Source: an uncultured Bacteroidales bacterium (lineage in GTDB: Bacteria > Bacteroidota > Bacteroidia > Bacteroidales > UBA932). Taken from it: 64,000 bases of DNA. The stretch covers positions 62,001 through 126,000 of the forward strand of contig CAMKSQ010000002.1 in NCBI GenBank assembly GCA_946415475.1, read 5' to 3'. The position numbers and the translations under genes were made by a program. Under the pieces are notes generated by a model. The model did not search any database and was not told the origin of the DNA. It saw nothing but the letters and a program-made list of their open reading frames with translations. Below, piece after piece: positions 32,934 through 42,502 of this stretch; position 1 is the first letter of the stretch; every line of letters starts with the position of its first letter.

Positions 32934-33788
32934 ATGATTTTCACACCGGAAGTTGCTGCAGACCTGTTTCCCTTCTTAAGAGGGAAATGGGGAAAGCTGT
33001 TGTATAAGCCCTGCATGTACCTTTCCGGCATCCACCATGTCAACCAAATTCACGAGGCCGTGGAACGGCAAGGGATTGCCCCCGGACCGGACTTCGCCAA
33101 AGGCATCCTGGACCAGATGGAGCTGGAATTCCTTATTGGCAATCCCGAGCGGCTGGACTTTCCCAAAGGGCCCTTCATCACCATCTCCAATCACGTGTAC
33201 GGCCACATAGACGGCATTTGCCTGGTAGATATCGTGGGCCACGTACGTCCCAAAATGAAAGTCATGGTGAACCAGATGCTCATACCCATCTGGGGGCTGA
33301 AGCCCAATTTCATTGCCGTGAATCCCACCGTGGGCAAACGGGAAACCACTTCTACCAGCATTGGCGGCGTAAAAAGCGCCCTGCAGCAACTGCGGGATGG
33401 TGAGCCCCTGTCGCTCTTTCCGTCCGGTGCCGTGGCAGACCTCAAGCCCCGTGAAGGCTGGACGCTGCAGGAACGTCCCTGGCAGGAAGCAGCCATCAAG
33501 CTCATCCGAAAAGCGAAGGTCCCCGTGGTACCCATCCGCTTTTTTGACCATAACTCCTGGTTCTATTATGGACTGGGACTCATTGACTATCGACTCCGCT
33601 TTGTACGCCTGTTCCACGAAGTCGCCAACAAAAAGGGCACGTCCCCCCGCCTGGGCATTGGCCAGACCATCAGCGTGGAGCAGCAGGAGGCCCTTCCCGA
33701 TGAAGAATTCGGCACTTTCCTCCGCAAAAGCGTGTATGATATGCCCCTACCCGAACACTTTATAAAACGATCCACCCTATGGAAGTAA
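32934..33788 (+). CDS. glsA: PlsC-like acyltransferase, GlsA-like (glycine lipid O-acyltransferase)
   Basis: 284 residues. The lysophosphatidic-acid acyltransferase motifs are partly visible: SNHVYGHIDGI stands for HxxxxD (NHVYGHID), and LSLFPSGAVADL for the FPxG-type acceptor motif. In B. thetaiotaomicron the GlsA acyltransferase works with GlsB to make glycine lipids. Here the two are separated by the M15-like gene and the CDP-alcohol transferase gene. A standard phospholipid acyltransferase is the alternative. It begins 3 bases after the upstream stop and overlaps the SDR gene by 10 bases, so the three are one operon. Confidence 0.7.
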   Translation: MIFTPEVAADLFPFLRGKWGKLLYKPCMYLSGIHHVNQIHEAVERQGIAPGPDFAKGILDQMELEFLIGNPERLDFPKGPFITISNHVYGHIDGICLVDIVGHVRPKMKVMVNQMLIPIWGLKPNFIAVNPTVGKRETTSTSIGGVKSALQQLRDGEPLSLFPSGAVADLKPREGWTLQERPWQEAAIKLIRKAKVPVVPIRFFDHNSWFYYGLGLIDYRLRFVRLFHEVANKKGTSPRLGIGQTISVEQQEALPDEEFGTFLRKSVYDMPLPEHFIKRSTLWK

Positions 33789-34588
33789 GCGTAGTACTGC
33801 TTACCGGCGGCAGCAGCGGCATTGGGGCCGCAACCGCCCACCTGCTGGCCTCGGCCGGCATGAAAGTCTATTGCGGCAGCCGCCGCGGCACAATTGACCG
33901 TCCCCAGGAAGGGATTGTACCCATCAAACTGGATGTGAACGATGCAGAAGGACTCCAGGCCTGCGTGCAGGAGATCGTCCAAAAGGAAGGCCGCCTGGAC
34001 GCCGTGGTGTGCAATGCCGGCAACGGCATCTACGGGCCCGTGGAAGGCACCCTGGAGGCCGAGGCCCGTTCCCAGTTTGAGACCACGTACTTTGGTTCGT
34101 TTAAAACCATCCAGACCTGCCTGCCGGTGTTCCGCAAGCAGCAGTTTGGCCGCATTATCACCGTGAGCTCCGTCATGGCCGTGCTCCAGCTCCCCTATCA
34201 GGGCTTCTATTCGTCGGCCAAGGCGGCGCTGCTGTCCCTCTCCCAGTCCCTGTCCATGGAACTCCGCGGCACAGGCATCGAGTGCTGCTGCATCCTTCCC
34301 GGAGACGTTGCCACCGGCTTCACGGCCGCCCGCAAACTGAACCAGGCCGCAACGGACCCGGCATCCCCGTACAAAGCCGGCATGGAGCGCAACCTGAAAA
34401 AGATTGAGCACGACGAGCTGGGCGGCATGGCGCCGGAGGTTATCGGAAAAGCTATCCTTAAGCAACTTACGCGTTCCCACATGGCCGTTCGGGTAATTCC
34501 CCGCCTGGATTACAAGCTGGTGGGCTTCCTGGTACGCGTTTTACCTGCTAAATGGGTGCTATTCATCCTCTCTCTCTTGTACAATTGA
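33779..34588 (+). CDS. Short-chain dehydrogenase/reductase
   Basis: 269 residues, classical SDR. The cofactor loop is LLTGGSSGIGAATA, NAG motif VVCNAGNGIYG, catalytic Ser in TVSSVMAV and the YxxxK pair in YSSAKAALLS. A basic residue after the second strand (GSRRG) suggests NADP(H). The C-terminal 40 residues are hydrophobic (VGFLVRVLPAKWVLFILSLL), pointing to membrane association. Being third in an operon with two lipid enzymes suggests a lipid or ketone substrate, for example 3-keto reduction. This is inference. Confidence 0.85.
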   Translation: MEVSVVLLTGGSSGIGAATAHLLASAGMKVYCGSRRGTIDRPQEGIVPIKLDVNDAEGLQACVQEIVQKEGRLDAVVCNAGNGIYGPVEGTLEAEARSQFETTYFGSFKTIQTCLPVFRKQQFGRIITVSSVMAVLQLPYQGFYSSAKAALLSLSQSLSMELRGTGIECCCILPGDVATGFTAARKLNQAATDPASPYKAGMERNLKKIEHDELGGMAPEVIGKAILKQLTRSHMAVRVIPRLDYKLVGFLVRVLPAKWVLFILSLLYN

Positions 34589-34607
34589 GAAAATTGCCGT
34601 AATTTTG
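34577..34607 (+). promoter_or_regulatory. Promoter of the DUF5686 gene inside the end of the SDR gene
   Basis: TTG (34577-34579), 20 bases, TAATTTTG (34600-34607). The -7 box ends 4 bases before the ATG at 34612, so the transcript would be nearly leaderless. The -33 element lies in the last codons of the SDR gene. Confidence 0.65.
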
Positions 34608-34611
34608 AAGA

Positions 34612-37116
34612 ATGTTTAAAAAGGTATGGCTCTCCCTCATGCTGATGGGAGCGGTGGTTTTTGCCGCCGCTCAAACTACGCGTGTGCGCGGGACCGTACG
34701 TGACTTCGATACCGGCGAACCCCTTCCTTTTGTCAGCGTTTATTTCGATGGCACCACCATCGGCATCTCCACGGACCTGGACGGAAAGTATTCCCTGGAA
34801 ACCCGCTCGGAAGACGCCAAAGTGCTTACGGCATCGCTCATCGGCTATGAAAGCCTTTCGTATCCCGTAAGCAAGGGTTCCTTCAAGGAAATCAACTTCC
34901 GCCTGCATCAGGACCCCAAACAACTGAATGCAGCGCTGGTAAAGCCGGACAACCGATACATCAAGAGCATCCTCCGTAAACTGGATAACAGCCTGTCCGT
35001 CAACGACCCGGACAACGCACCGGACTGGAACGCCCGCCTGTATTCCAAAATCGAGTTCGATGTCCAGAACCTGGAAGAACTCATGCGCTTCCGCGCCCTG
35101 GACCGGAACATCGGCTTTGTACGGGAATATACGGACACTTCCGCCATCACGGGCCGTTCCTATATTCCAGCCCTTATCTCGGAGAACCTCTCCGACGTAT
35201 ATCACTCCCAGGATCCTTCCTTCAACCGGGAAGTCATGCGCGCAAGCCGTATCTCCGGTATGGAAGACGACAATGCCCTGCGCCAGTTCACGGGCTCGTA
35301 CCTCCTGAAGACCAATTTCTACAAGAACAGCATCGGCGTCTTCAACCTGGTTATTCCCAACCCGGCGGCGGCAAGCTCTCACATCTTCTACAACTACTTC
35401 CTGGTGGACAGCCTCCAGGTAGAAGGCCGCAAAACCTACGTCCTGCGCTTCCATCCCAAGAAACTGGTCACCTCGCCCACCCTGGACGGCGAAATGCAGA
35501 TCGATGCGGAAGACTTCGGCATCCGCAGCGTACATGCCGCCCTGTCCGGGGAGTCCAATGTAAACTGGATCCGGCACATCAATGTGGAGCTGCAGAACCG
35601 CCGCCTGCCCAACGGACGCTGGTTCTATGGCGAAGAGCGCCTGTTCATCGACTTTGCCATCACGTCCAACGACGCATCCCGTATCCTTTCCTTCCTGGGA
35701 AACCGGCACATCGTTTACGAGGACCCCGTTTTTGAGCCCGTCAAGGACCCGGACGCCCTCAGTTCCTCCGAGGCCGTCGTCATGCGCAACGTAGAGGTGG
35801 GCGATGAAAGCTTCTGGGCCGATGTACGCCCGTACGAACTGTCGGAACGGGAAAAAGGCATCTACCAGATGGTGGAAGAGATTCAGAACACCTCTGTGTA
35901 CAAGTGGACGTACGGCATCACGCGCACCCTTGTCAACAATTACTATGAAGTCAAGCCCTGGAAGGTGGAGTTTGGCCGATGGGCGCAGACCTTCGCGTAC
36001 AACGACATGGAAGGCTTCCGGATGCAGCTGGGCGGCCGTACCCTGAAGGAGTTCTCCACCAAGGTGCGCCTGGGCGGCTATATTGCCTTCGGCTTCAAAG
36101 ACCTTCGGCCCAAAGGGAATGTCACGGTGGAATGGATGCTGGGACGCGAGAAAACCAGAAAGCTCACTTTCGACGCCAAATATGACTACGTACAGTTCGG
36201 CGGCGGTTATGTATTTACAGCTCAGAACATCTTCTCGTCCTTCCTTGCACGTGCGCAAAGCAAAAAGCTGAGCATGGTGCGCTACATCGACGTCAATTAC
36301 GAACACGAGTTCGCCAACTGGGCCAATGCCTCCATCCAACTGCGTACGCAGCGCGTTTACAGTTACAACGGACCGGACCCGAGCAACGAGCGTGTCCGTT
36401 TTATCCGGAGTTCGGACGGCCTGGTGCAGGATAGCTTCTCCATGAATTCCCTCCGTGTGGGCTGCCGTTTCTCCTTTGATGAGCGCGTAAACCGCAACTT
36501 CTTTGTCAAGAGCTACCTCTTTACCAAGTATCCGGTGCTGGATGTCAGCCTTACTACCGGTATCAAGGGAATCACCGAGGACGATTTTTCCTTCCTCAAA
36601 GCCACGGCCAACATCTCGTGGAAAGTACCCTCCACCGCCGTCGGTTTCGGACGCCTTGAGATAGAAGGAGGCGCCATCTGGGGCAGTGTTCCCTATCCCA
36701 TGCTCAAACTGCACGAAGGTAATCAGACCTTCTTCCTGGACCGCGGCACTTACGCCTGCATGGACTATTACGAGTTCCTGTCGGACCGTTGGCTCACCGC
36801 CTTCTACGAACACAACTTCAACGGCTTCTTCCTGGGCAAGATTCCCTGGGTGAAAAAACTGGACCTGCGGGAAGTAGCCACCGTCAAAATGGCCTGGGGC
36901 ACCCTCACGGATGCCAACAACGACTCCCCCACGGGTCGCGCGCCCTTCTATCTTCCCGCCAGCAGCAAAACGCTGGAAATCCCTTATGTAGAGGTGGGCG
37001 TGGGTATTTCCAATATCCTCCGCATTTTACGGGTCGATGTCTTCTGGCGTCTGACGCACAGGCAGGAAGCCCGGAAAAACTTTGCCGTAAATGTGGGTAT
37101 AGACGTAGAATTCTGA
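34612..37116 (+). CDS. DUF5686 outer membrane protein with carboxypeptidase-like regulatory domain
   Basis: 834 residues. The signal peptide (MFKKVWLSLMLMGAVVFAAA) is followed by a CarboxypepD_reg-like domain: VRGTVRDFDTGEPLPFVSVY through about residue 95, as in TonB-linked proteins. The remaining 700 residues match DUF5686, with a predicted beta-barrel C-terminus ending in VNVGIDVEF, the terminal Phe expected for outer-membrane insertion. There is no plug domain. The signal peptide fixes the start. The TGA overlaps the ATG of the AraC-type gene by one base. Confidence 0.9.
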   Translation: MFKKVWLSLMLMGAVVFAAAQTTRVRGTVRDFDTGEPLPFVSVYFDGTTIGISTDLDGKYSLETRSEDAKVLTASLIGYESLSYPVSKGSFKEINFRLHQDPKQLNAALVKPDNRYIKSILRKLDNSLSVNDPDNAPDWNARLYSKIEFDVQNLEELMRFRALDRNIGFVREYTDTSAITGRSYIPALISENLSDVYHSQDPSFNREVMRASRISGMEDDNALRQFTGSYLLKTNFYKNSIGVFNLVIPNPAAASSHIFYNYFLVDSLQVEGRKTYVLRFHPKKLVTSPTLDGEMQIDAEDFGIRSVHAALSGESNVNWIRHINVELQNRRLPNGRWFYGEERLFIDFAITSNDASRILSFLGNRHIVYEDPVFEPVKDPDALSSSEAVVMRNVEVGDESFWADVRPYELSEREKGIYQMVEEIQNTSVYKWTYGITRTLVNNYYEVKPWKVEFGRWAQTFAYNDMEGFRMQLGGRTLKEFSTKVRLGGYIAFGFKDLRPKGNVTVEWMLGREKTRKLTFDAKYDYVQFGGGYVFTAQNIFSSFLARAQSKKLSMVRYIDVNYEHEFANWANASIQLRTQRVYSYNGPDPSNERVRFIRSSDGLVQDSFSMNSLRVGCRFSFDERVNRNFFVKSYLFTKYPVLDVSLTTGIKGITEDDFSFLKATANISWKVPSTAVGFGRLEIEGGAIWGSVPYPMLKLHEGNQTFFLDRGTYACMDYYEFLSDRWLTAFYEHNFNGFFLGKIPWVKKLDLREVATVKMAWGTLTDANNDSPTGRAPFYLPASSKTLEIPYVEVGVGISNILRILRVDVFWRLTHRQEARKNFAVNVGIDVEF

Positions 37117-37871
37117 TGATGACACACAAATTCCATATTCAAGTTCTGGACTCTTCGGGACATTCCGAAGGATACCTGTTGCATCCCTATAAAGTGGCCG
37201 TATACGCCTTCTCCTATCTGACTGAAGGCGAAGTCCTGGTAGAGGTAGACGGCCAGAACATCCTGGTGAGCGCAGGCCAGTTCATCATGGTTCCGGAGAA
37301 TCTCCCCATTCTTGTCCGGCACTTCAAGGATTGCAAAGGGTTTTATGGCAGTTTCACCCTGGACTTCCTGAAGGACGCGTCCTATCCGGTCCTGCGCTCG
37401 GACAGCCCCATTGTGCAAAGTTTCTGGTTCGACGATGCCGTCTTTATTGGCGCGCTGATGAAGCGCATGATCACCGCCCACGAAGACCGCGACAAAGCGT
37501 TCATGCAAAGCGGCCTGGACCTCATCCTGGGGCAGCTACGTCCCAAGGGTAGCCTTGCGGCGGTTCCGGAGAGGTTCCTCCAGCTGGTCTTCGACCGTGA
37601 AAAACTACCGCTTTCCGTTTCCGAATACGCAGATATGCTGCACGTTACGGCCAATTACCTAAATAAGACCGTAAAGCTGCATACGCATCGTACAGCCATT
37701 GACTGGATAGAGATTGCCCGCCTGAATATGGCAAAACAGCTGCTGAAAAACCCTTCCGTCCCCATTGTAGAAGTAGCTTCCCGGGTGGGACTGGATGACC
37801 AATCTTATTTCTCGCGCTTTTTCAAAAAAAGAACGGGGATTACCCCGTCTCAATACCGGAACGGCAAATAA
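37116..37871 (+). CDS. AraC family transcriptional regulator
   Basis: 251 residues from the ATG at 37116 (or the adjacent ATG at 37119). The N-terminal 140 residues are a cupin-like sensor (YAFSYLTEGEVLVEVDGQNI, QFIMVPENLPILVRHF). The C-terminal 100 residues are the two helix-turn-helix motifs of AraC: LSVSEYADMLHVTANYLNKT and VPIVEVASRVGLDDQSYFSR, ending FKKRTGITPSQYR. Effector unknown. It is translationally coupled to the DUF5686 gene and may control it or the lipid genes upstream. It overlaps the convergent trmO by 22 bases. Confidence 0.92.
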   Translation: MMTHKFHIQVLDSSGHSEGYLLHPYKVAVYAFSYLTEGEVLVEVDGQNILVSAGQFIMVPENLPILVRHFKDCKGFYGSFTLDFLKDASYPVLRSDSPIVQSFWFDDAVFIGALMKRMITAHEDRDKAFMQSGLDLILGQLRPKGSLAAVPERFLQLVFDREKLPLSVSEYADMLHVTANYLNKTVKLHTHRTAIDWIEIARLNMAKQLLKNPSVPIVEVASRVGLDDQSYFSRFFKKRTGITPSQYRNGK

Positions 37872-38527
37872 CCGGTTACCGTTAATACGTCATCCTTTAC
37901 TGTAAAGCGCACGTCGGCGCCGTCAAAGGGCATGGCGTATTCTTTTTCCGGCTGGTCCTGATAGGCCGGACGCGGGTCCAGGGCCAGGATTTCCGTCAAT
38001 GCCAGCCGCTGTTCTTCCGAGAAAGGAAGTTCCTCCGGAATTACCACCTGCAAACGGCGTCCAGGGGCATCTGCGGCAAATCCGCAGCGTGCATCCGGAA
38101 AACTGTCTGCATAGGCGATATAGGGTTTGATATCATATATAGGGGTACCATCCATAAGGTCGGCGCCACGGACCAGTAATTCCCCCTTCTCAATACCCTC
38201 CAGTTCCACACAGGACAAGCCCAGCGGATTGGGTCGATAAGGCGAACGCGTGGCCCAGACCCCCATGGCTGCATTGCCGCCCAGACGCGGCGGACGCACG
38301 GTAGGCTGCCACTCCCCTTTGGCCGGTTTGTTGGCATTGAATCCCCACACCAGCCAGATGCGGCTGAACCCATCCAGCCCGCGGAGTGCTTCAGGAACCC
38401 GATAGGCTTTTTCGAAGACGATACGGCCATGGATATGTTCGCTGAGAGAGCTTTGGCGGGGTATGCCGAATTTGGAGCCGAAAGGGCCCCGGTAATGCGC
38501 TACGGGTTTGAGGATGAGTTCCTCCAT
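37850..38527 (-). CDS. trmO: tRNA t6A37 N6-methyltransferase TrmO (TsaA-like)
   Basis: 225 residues from the ATG at 38527 (MEELILKPVAHYRGPFGSKF). TrmO uses S-adenosylmethionine to methylate N6-threonylcarbamoyladenosine at position 37 of threonine tRNAs. The family hallmark is present: GVWATRSPYRPNPLGLSCVE, together with VWGFNANK and the DGTPIYDIKPYIAYAD segment. The C-terminal ~70 residues are the extra domain found in longer family members. The ATG shares one base with the stop codon of the upstream SEC-C gene (TGATG). Confidence 0.9.
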   Translation of the reverse strand: MEELILKPVAHYRGPFGSKFGIPRQSSLSEHIHGRIVFEKAYRVPEALRGLDGFSRIWLVWGFNANKPAKGEWQPTVRPPRLGGNAAMGVWATRSPYRPNPLGLSCVELEGIEKGELLVRGADLMDGTPIYDIKPYIAYADSFPDARCGFAADAPGRRLQVVIPEELPFSEEQRLALTEILALDPRPAYQDQPEKEYAMPFDGADVRFTVKDDVLTVTGYLPFRY

Positions 38528-39756
38528 CAGGACAGGTATTTTCCGTGACAACGGCAATAGCGGAGACCGCTGCCGCAGGGACAAGGGTCATCGGGAGCCA
38601 CGTGCGGGATGGCAAAGCCCATGGGCAGGTAGCCGTCCGCATCCAGGTCGATGGCATAGCCGTCCGTCACCGTGGGCTCCGGCATGGTCCACTGCGGATA
38701 CTCTTCGGAAGGCTGTTTCTTGTTTTCCGGAACCGTTTTCCAGGCTTCCCAGTCGGCCTGGCACTTGCCGGTTTCCGCGGCATTGCGGCCACACAGAATC
38801 CATTTGGGAACGGAATCGGCATAAGCACGTACGATGCGGCAGCATTCCAGCCAGCTGCTATCGTCCAAATCATGACAAAGCGGGCTGTCCATAAGGGGCG
38901 AGAACAAAGCATCGTTCTGCTGCTCCGTGTACTGCGCCTCCAGCCAGGTGTCGTGCTCCGCCTTTACCAGGTCGAAGCCCTCGTATCCCACCCGACGGTA
39001 CATTTGCTCCAGCCGCATGCCTTCCGGCGTCTTGAGGCCCACGGTAAAATAGGGCGCCCCGGCACCGGCATCGAAGGCATCCCGGAAATCGAACGCTTTA
39101 AAAGTCTTCTGTTTCAGCTGCTTGCGCAGTGTAAAGATTTCCTCCACGTTGTCCACACAGGGCGAGCAGACATAGTCCCCGTAACTGTCGGAATAGCGGT
39201 ACATCTTTACCAGCGGGCTCTGGTGCAGGATACGCGTAAGGGCGCGGAAATCGGCCCCATAAGCATGCTCGTACCAGGCCATGACCATATCGACGAACTG
39301 TTCCGTGGGAATGATGCCATACAGGTTCAGATAGCCCAGTCCCACGCGTTCCACTTCGTACTGGCCGCTCTTTTCTCCCAGACGCAGCACTTTGTCCACC
39401 TCCGGGGCCACGATGTCGTACATTTCGCGGCTGATCCAGACCTTGTGGTAATGCTCGTCGGAGTCGTCGTACTCTACCAGTCCCACGGCCTCCAGAAGCG
39501 AAGGATAATCGGCAAAGTCCTGATACTGAACTTTGTCCGGACCGGCGTGTACCAGTTCCTTGAGCAGGCGGACGTCACGTTCCATCAGATGCGACATCCA
39601 CCTGCGCGGTTGTCCGCGCAGGTAGGTGTGCAACTGGTCTACCAGCTGGGATTTCCGCAGACGGGAACTCATCTCGTTCCCCAGGATGCTCCCGAGGTCC
39701 TGCAGTTCCATCTTTTGGAAACCGTCCAATATGGTATGTAACGTCCTTTCTTTCAT
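38527..39756 (-). CDS. SEC-C motif protein of unknown function
   Basis: 409 residues with no signal peptide or membrane helix. The C-terminal 20 residues hold the SEC-C zinc motif CPCGSGLRYCRCHGK, as on SecA and many unrelated proteins. The rest is mostly alpha-helical with the N-terminal part resembling no family I can name. A TATCTTTG box (39771-39764) ends 7 bases before the ATG and touches the end of gcvPB, so the gene has its own promoter with a near-leaderless start. It is translationally coupled to trmO. Confidence 0.75.
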   Translation of the reverse strand: MKERTLHTILDGFQKMELQDLGSILGNEMSSRLRKSQLVDQLHTYLRGQPRRWMSHLMERDVRLLKELVHAGPDKVQYQDFADYPSLLEAVGLVEYDDSDEHYHKVWISREMYDIVAPEVDKVLRLGEKSGQYEVERVGLGYLNLYGIIPTEQFVDMVMAWYEHAYGADFRALTRILHQSPLVKMYRYSDSYGDYVCSPCVDNVEEIFTLRKQLKQKTFKAFDFRDAFDAGAGAPYFTVGLKTPEGMRLEQMYRRVGYEGFDLVKAEHDTWLEAQYTEQQNDALFSPLMDSPLCHDLDDSSWLECCRIVRAYADSVPKWILCGRNAAETGKCQADWEAWKTVPENKKQPSEEYPQWTMPEPTVTDGYAIDLDADGYLPMGFAIPHVAPDDPCPCGSGLRYCRCHGKYLS

Positions 39757-39771
39757 AAGGCCGCAAAGATA

Positions 39772-41175
39772 CTAATTTTCCTGATATTTCAGAATAGGAT
39801 TACGGGCGGCTGTGGTTTCGTCCGGACGCGAGATGGGCGTATTGTGCGGGGCCTCGTGCAGGATATTCGGGTCCTGGGCGGCCTCGGCGGCAATCTTCCG
39901 CATCACGTCAATGAACGCGTCGATGGTTTCCTTGCTCTCCGTCTCCGTGGGCTCGATCATGAGCGCCTGGTGGAACAGCAGCGGGAAATAGATGGTAGGC
40001 GCGTGGAAGCCATAGTCCAGCAGGCGTTTGGCCACATCCAGCGTGGTGGCGCCAGGGACATCGTCGTGAGCGCCGTCGTTGATGAGGCCGTCGAACACGA
40101 ATTCGTGCTTGCAGACGCCCTCGATGGGCAGCTTATACACGTCCTTGAGGCTTTCCTTGATATAGTTGGCACTCAGGACGGCGTACTCGCCCACCTTGCG
40201 CAGGTGCTCCTGGCCCAGGGACAGGATGTAGGCATAGGCCCGGAGAATGACGCCGAAATTACCATGGAAGGCCGATACCCGGATGCTGGGCAGGCAGTCC
40301 ACCAGCTTTTGAGCGACGCCCACGGGACCGGAACCCGGACCGCCACCGCCATGCGGCGTGGAGAAGGTCTTGTGCAGGTTCAGGTGCATGATGTCGAAGC
40401 CCATGTCGCCGGGACGAACCACGCCCATGAGCGGGTTCATGTTGGCACCGTCGTAATACAGCAGGCCGCCGGCCTCGTGCACCAGTGCCGCAATGGTCTT
40501 GATTTCGGTCTCGAACAGGCCCAGCGTGTTGGGATTGGTCATCATGATACCGGCGATGTCCGGACCCAGCAGAGGCTTGAGGGCTTCCACGTCGATACGG
40601 CCGTTCTCCAGTGACTTAACCTCCACCACCTCCAGGCCGCAGACAGCCGCAGAAGCAGGGTTGGTACCATGGGCGCTGTCCGGGACAATCACCTTGGTAC
40701 GATTGAGGTCTCCCCGGTTGATGTGGTACTGGCGCATGAGCATGAGGCCGGTGAGTTCACCGTGCGCACCCGCGCAGGGAGCGAGGGTGAATTTATACAT
40801 GCCGGTGATGGCCGCAAGGGCCTTGTCCATCTCCTCGTACACCTTGCAGGCGCCCTCCGTAAGGCGGGCGGGCATCAAGGGATGCAGGCCGGCAAAGCCC
40901 TGCAGGGCTGCCATTTCCTCATTGATCTTGGGATTGTACTTCATGGTGCAGGAGCCCAGCGGATAAAAGCCGGTATCCACGCCGAAGTTCATCTGGGACA
41001 GGTTGGTGTAATGGCGTACCACGTCCGGTTCGCTCACCTGCGGCAGGTCCAGCGGAGCCTGGCGGCGGAGTGCCTGGGGCAACTCCCCTGCTGCCGGGAA
41101 AGCGTTCTTGGGCAAGGAATAGCCGCAACGGCCCTCCTTGGAGCATTCGAAAATGAGTTTGTCGTAGTATTTCAT
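39772..41175 (-). CDS. gcvPB: Glycine dehydrogenase (decarboxylating) subunit 2, P-protein C-terminal half
   Basis: 467 residues. The PLP-binding lysine is in MHLNLHKTFSTPHGGGGPGS; nearby glycine-rich residues and CAGAHGELTGL match the family. With GcvPA it decarboxylates glycine and passes the aminomethyl group to lipoylated GcvH. It is last in the order gcvT-gcvH-gcvPA-gcvPB, 3 bases after gcvPA. Bacteroidota often have a single fused GcvP, so the split form is worth noting. Confidence 0.95.
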   Translation of the reverse strand: MKYYDKLIFECSKEGRCGYSLPKNAFPAAGELPQALRRQAPLDLPQVSEPDVVRHYTNLSQMNFGVDTGFYPLGSCTMKYNPKINEEMAALQGFAGLHPLMPARLTEGACKVYEEMDKALAAITGMYKFTLAPCAGAHGELTGLMLMRQYHINRGDLNRTKVIVPDSAHGTNPASAAVCGLEVVEVKSLENGRIDVEALKPLLGPDIAGIMMTNPNTLGLFETEIKTIAALVHEAGGLLYYDGANMNPLMGVVRPGDMGFDIMHLNLHKTFSTPHGGGGPGSGPVGVAQKLVDCLPSIRVSAFHGNFGVILRAYAYILSLGQEHLRKVGEYAVLSANYIKESLKDVYKLPIEGVCKHEFVFDGLINDGAHDDVPGATTLDVAKRLLDYGFHAPTIYFPLLFHQALMIEPTETESKETIDAFIDVMRKIAAEAAQDPNILHEAPHNTPISRPDETTAARNPILKYQEN

Positions 41176-41178
41176 AGC

Positions 41179-42501
41179 CTATCCCTCCATAACCGCTTTG
41201 ACCAGGGCATCGATTTCCGCCTTGGTCCGTTTTTCCGTAACGCAGAAACTCACATACCCCTCTTCCGTAGGGAGAGCGGCAAAAAAGCCAGCCTTTTCCA
41301 GGCGCTCCTGCAGCTTGGGCTGCTTGGGCTTGAGCACGAACTCCTTCAGGAACGGCTTGCCGGGGAACACTTCCTCGAACTGGCCGGTTTTCAGGAGCTC
41401 ACTATACAGGTAATGGGCACCGTCGCAGGAAAGCCGGTTCACTTCCTTGAGGCCTTCCGGTCCCATCAGGGACAGGTAAATGGTGACCCACAGGGCCATG
41501 AGGCTCTCGTTGGAGCAAATGTTGGAGGTGGCTTTCTCGCGCTTGATATGCTGTTCGCGGGCCTGCAGGGTGAGCACGAACACGCGGCGGCCTTCTTTGT
41601 CCACCGTCTGGCCCACGATACGGCCGGGCATCTTGCGCATATGGTCCTTCTTCACGGCCATGAAGCCTACATACGGGCCGCCATAGCACAGCGGCAGGCC
41701 AAGAGGCTGACCGTCACCGATGGCGATATCCGCATCCCACTCGCCCGGCGTTTTCACAACCGCCAGCGCGGACGGGTCGCAGTATTCAATCAGGAGACCT
41801 TTCTCCGCGTGGATGGCATCGGCAAAACCGGTATGGTCCTCCACAATGCCGTAGCGGTTGACAGAAGGGACGATAACGCCCGCCACGTCATCCTTGGCAA
41901 GTTCCGCCTTCAGGCCCTCGGCACTGGTCTGTCCGTCTGCAACGGGCACATAACCAATCTCCACGCCATGGAAGCGGGCATAGGTTTCCACCACCTCGAT
42001 TACCTGAGGCAGGAGACCTTTGGAGAGCAGTACACGCGTCTTTTTGCGGGTGCAGGCGATGGCCATCTTCATGGCTTCCGCGGCGGCCGTGGGGCCGTCG
42101 TACAGGGAGGCATTGGACACGTCCAGGCCCGTAAGCATGCAGATGAGGCTCTGATACTCAAAGATATAACGCAGCGTACCCTGCGAGATTTCGCACTGGT
42201 ACGGGGTATAGGCGGTGAGGAACTCCGAACGCGCGCACAGGTACGGGATCACCGACGGCGTGTAATGGTCGTACGCGCCGGCGCCCACGAACACCTTCAG
42301 TTTGGCGTTCATGGCCTCCAGGGAGGCGAAATAGTCGCGGATTTCCTGCTCGCTCATGGCGGGCGGAAGGGCATAGGCACCCTTATGCAGGAACTCGGCG
42401 GGAACGTCGCTGTACAAATCGTCCAGCTTTTTCACGCCGATTTTATCCAGCATGGCCTGGATATCCGCTTGCGTATGAGGCAAATACGGTAACTGAGCCA
42501 T
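41179..42501 (-). CDS. gcvPA: Glycine dehydrogenase (decarboxylating) subunit 1, P-protein N-terminal half
   Basis: 440 residues. N-terminal LPYLPHTQADIQAMLDKIGV is typical of the subunit, followed by FVGAGAYDHYTPSVIPYLCA and YDGPTAAAEAMKMA. It forms the P-protein with GcvPB. It starts one base after the gcvH stop codon on the same strand, indicating one transcript. Cytoplasmic. Confidence 0.95.
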   Translation of the reverse strand: MAQLPYLPHTQADIQAMLDKIGVKKLDDLYSDVPAEFLHKGAYALPPAMSEQEIRDYFASLEAMNAKLKVFVGAGAYDHYTPSVIPYLCARSEFLTAYTPYQCEISQGTLRYIFEYQSLICMLTGLDVSNASLYDGPTAAAEAMKMAIACTRKKTRVLLSKGLLPQVIEVVETYARFHGVEIGYVPVADGQTSAEGLKAELAKDDVAGVIVPSVNRYGIVEDHTGFADAIHAEKGLLIEYCDPSALAVVKTPGEWDADIAIGDGQPLGLPLCYGGPYVGFMAVKKDHMRKMPGRIVGQTVDKEGRRVFVLTLQAREQHIKREKATSNICSNESLMALWVTIYLSLMGPEGLKEVNRLSCDGAHYLYSELLKTGQFEEVFPGKPFLKEFVLKPKQPKLQERLEKAGFFAALPTEEGYVSFCVTEKRTKAEIDALVKAVMEG

Positions 42502-42502
42502 C

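Noticed and set aside
34510..36813. 767-codon open frame on the minus strand opposite the DUF5686 gene
   Set aside because: It mirrors a clear outer-membrane protein gene in GC-rich codons; its translation shows no domain or signal. The same applies to long antisense frames at 14104-15633, 16791-18005, 40669-42492 and 52292-53671.
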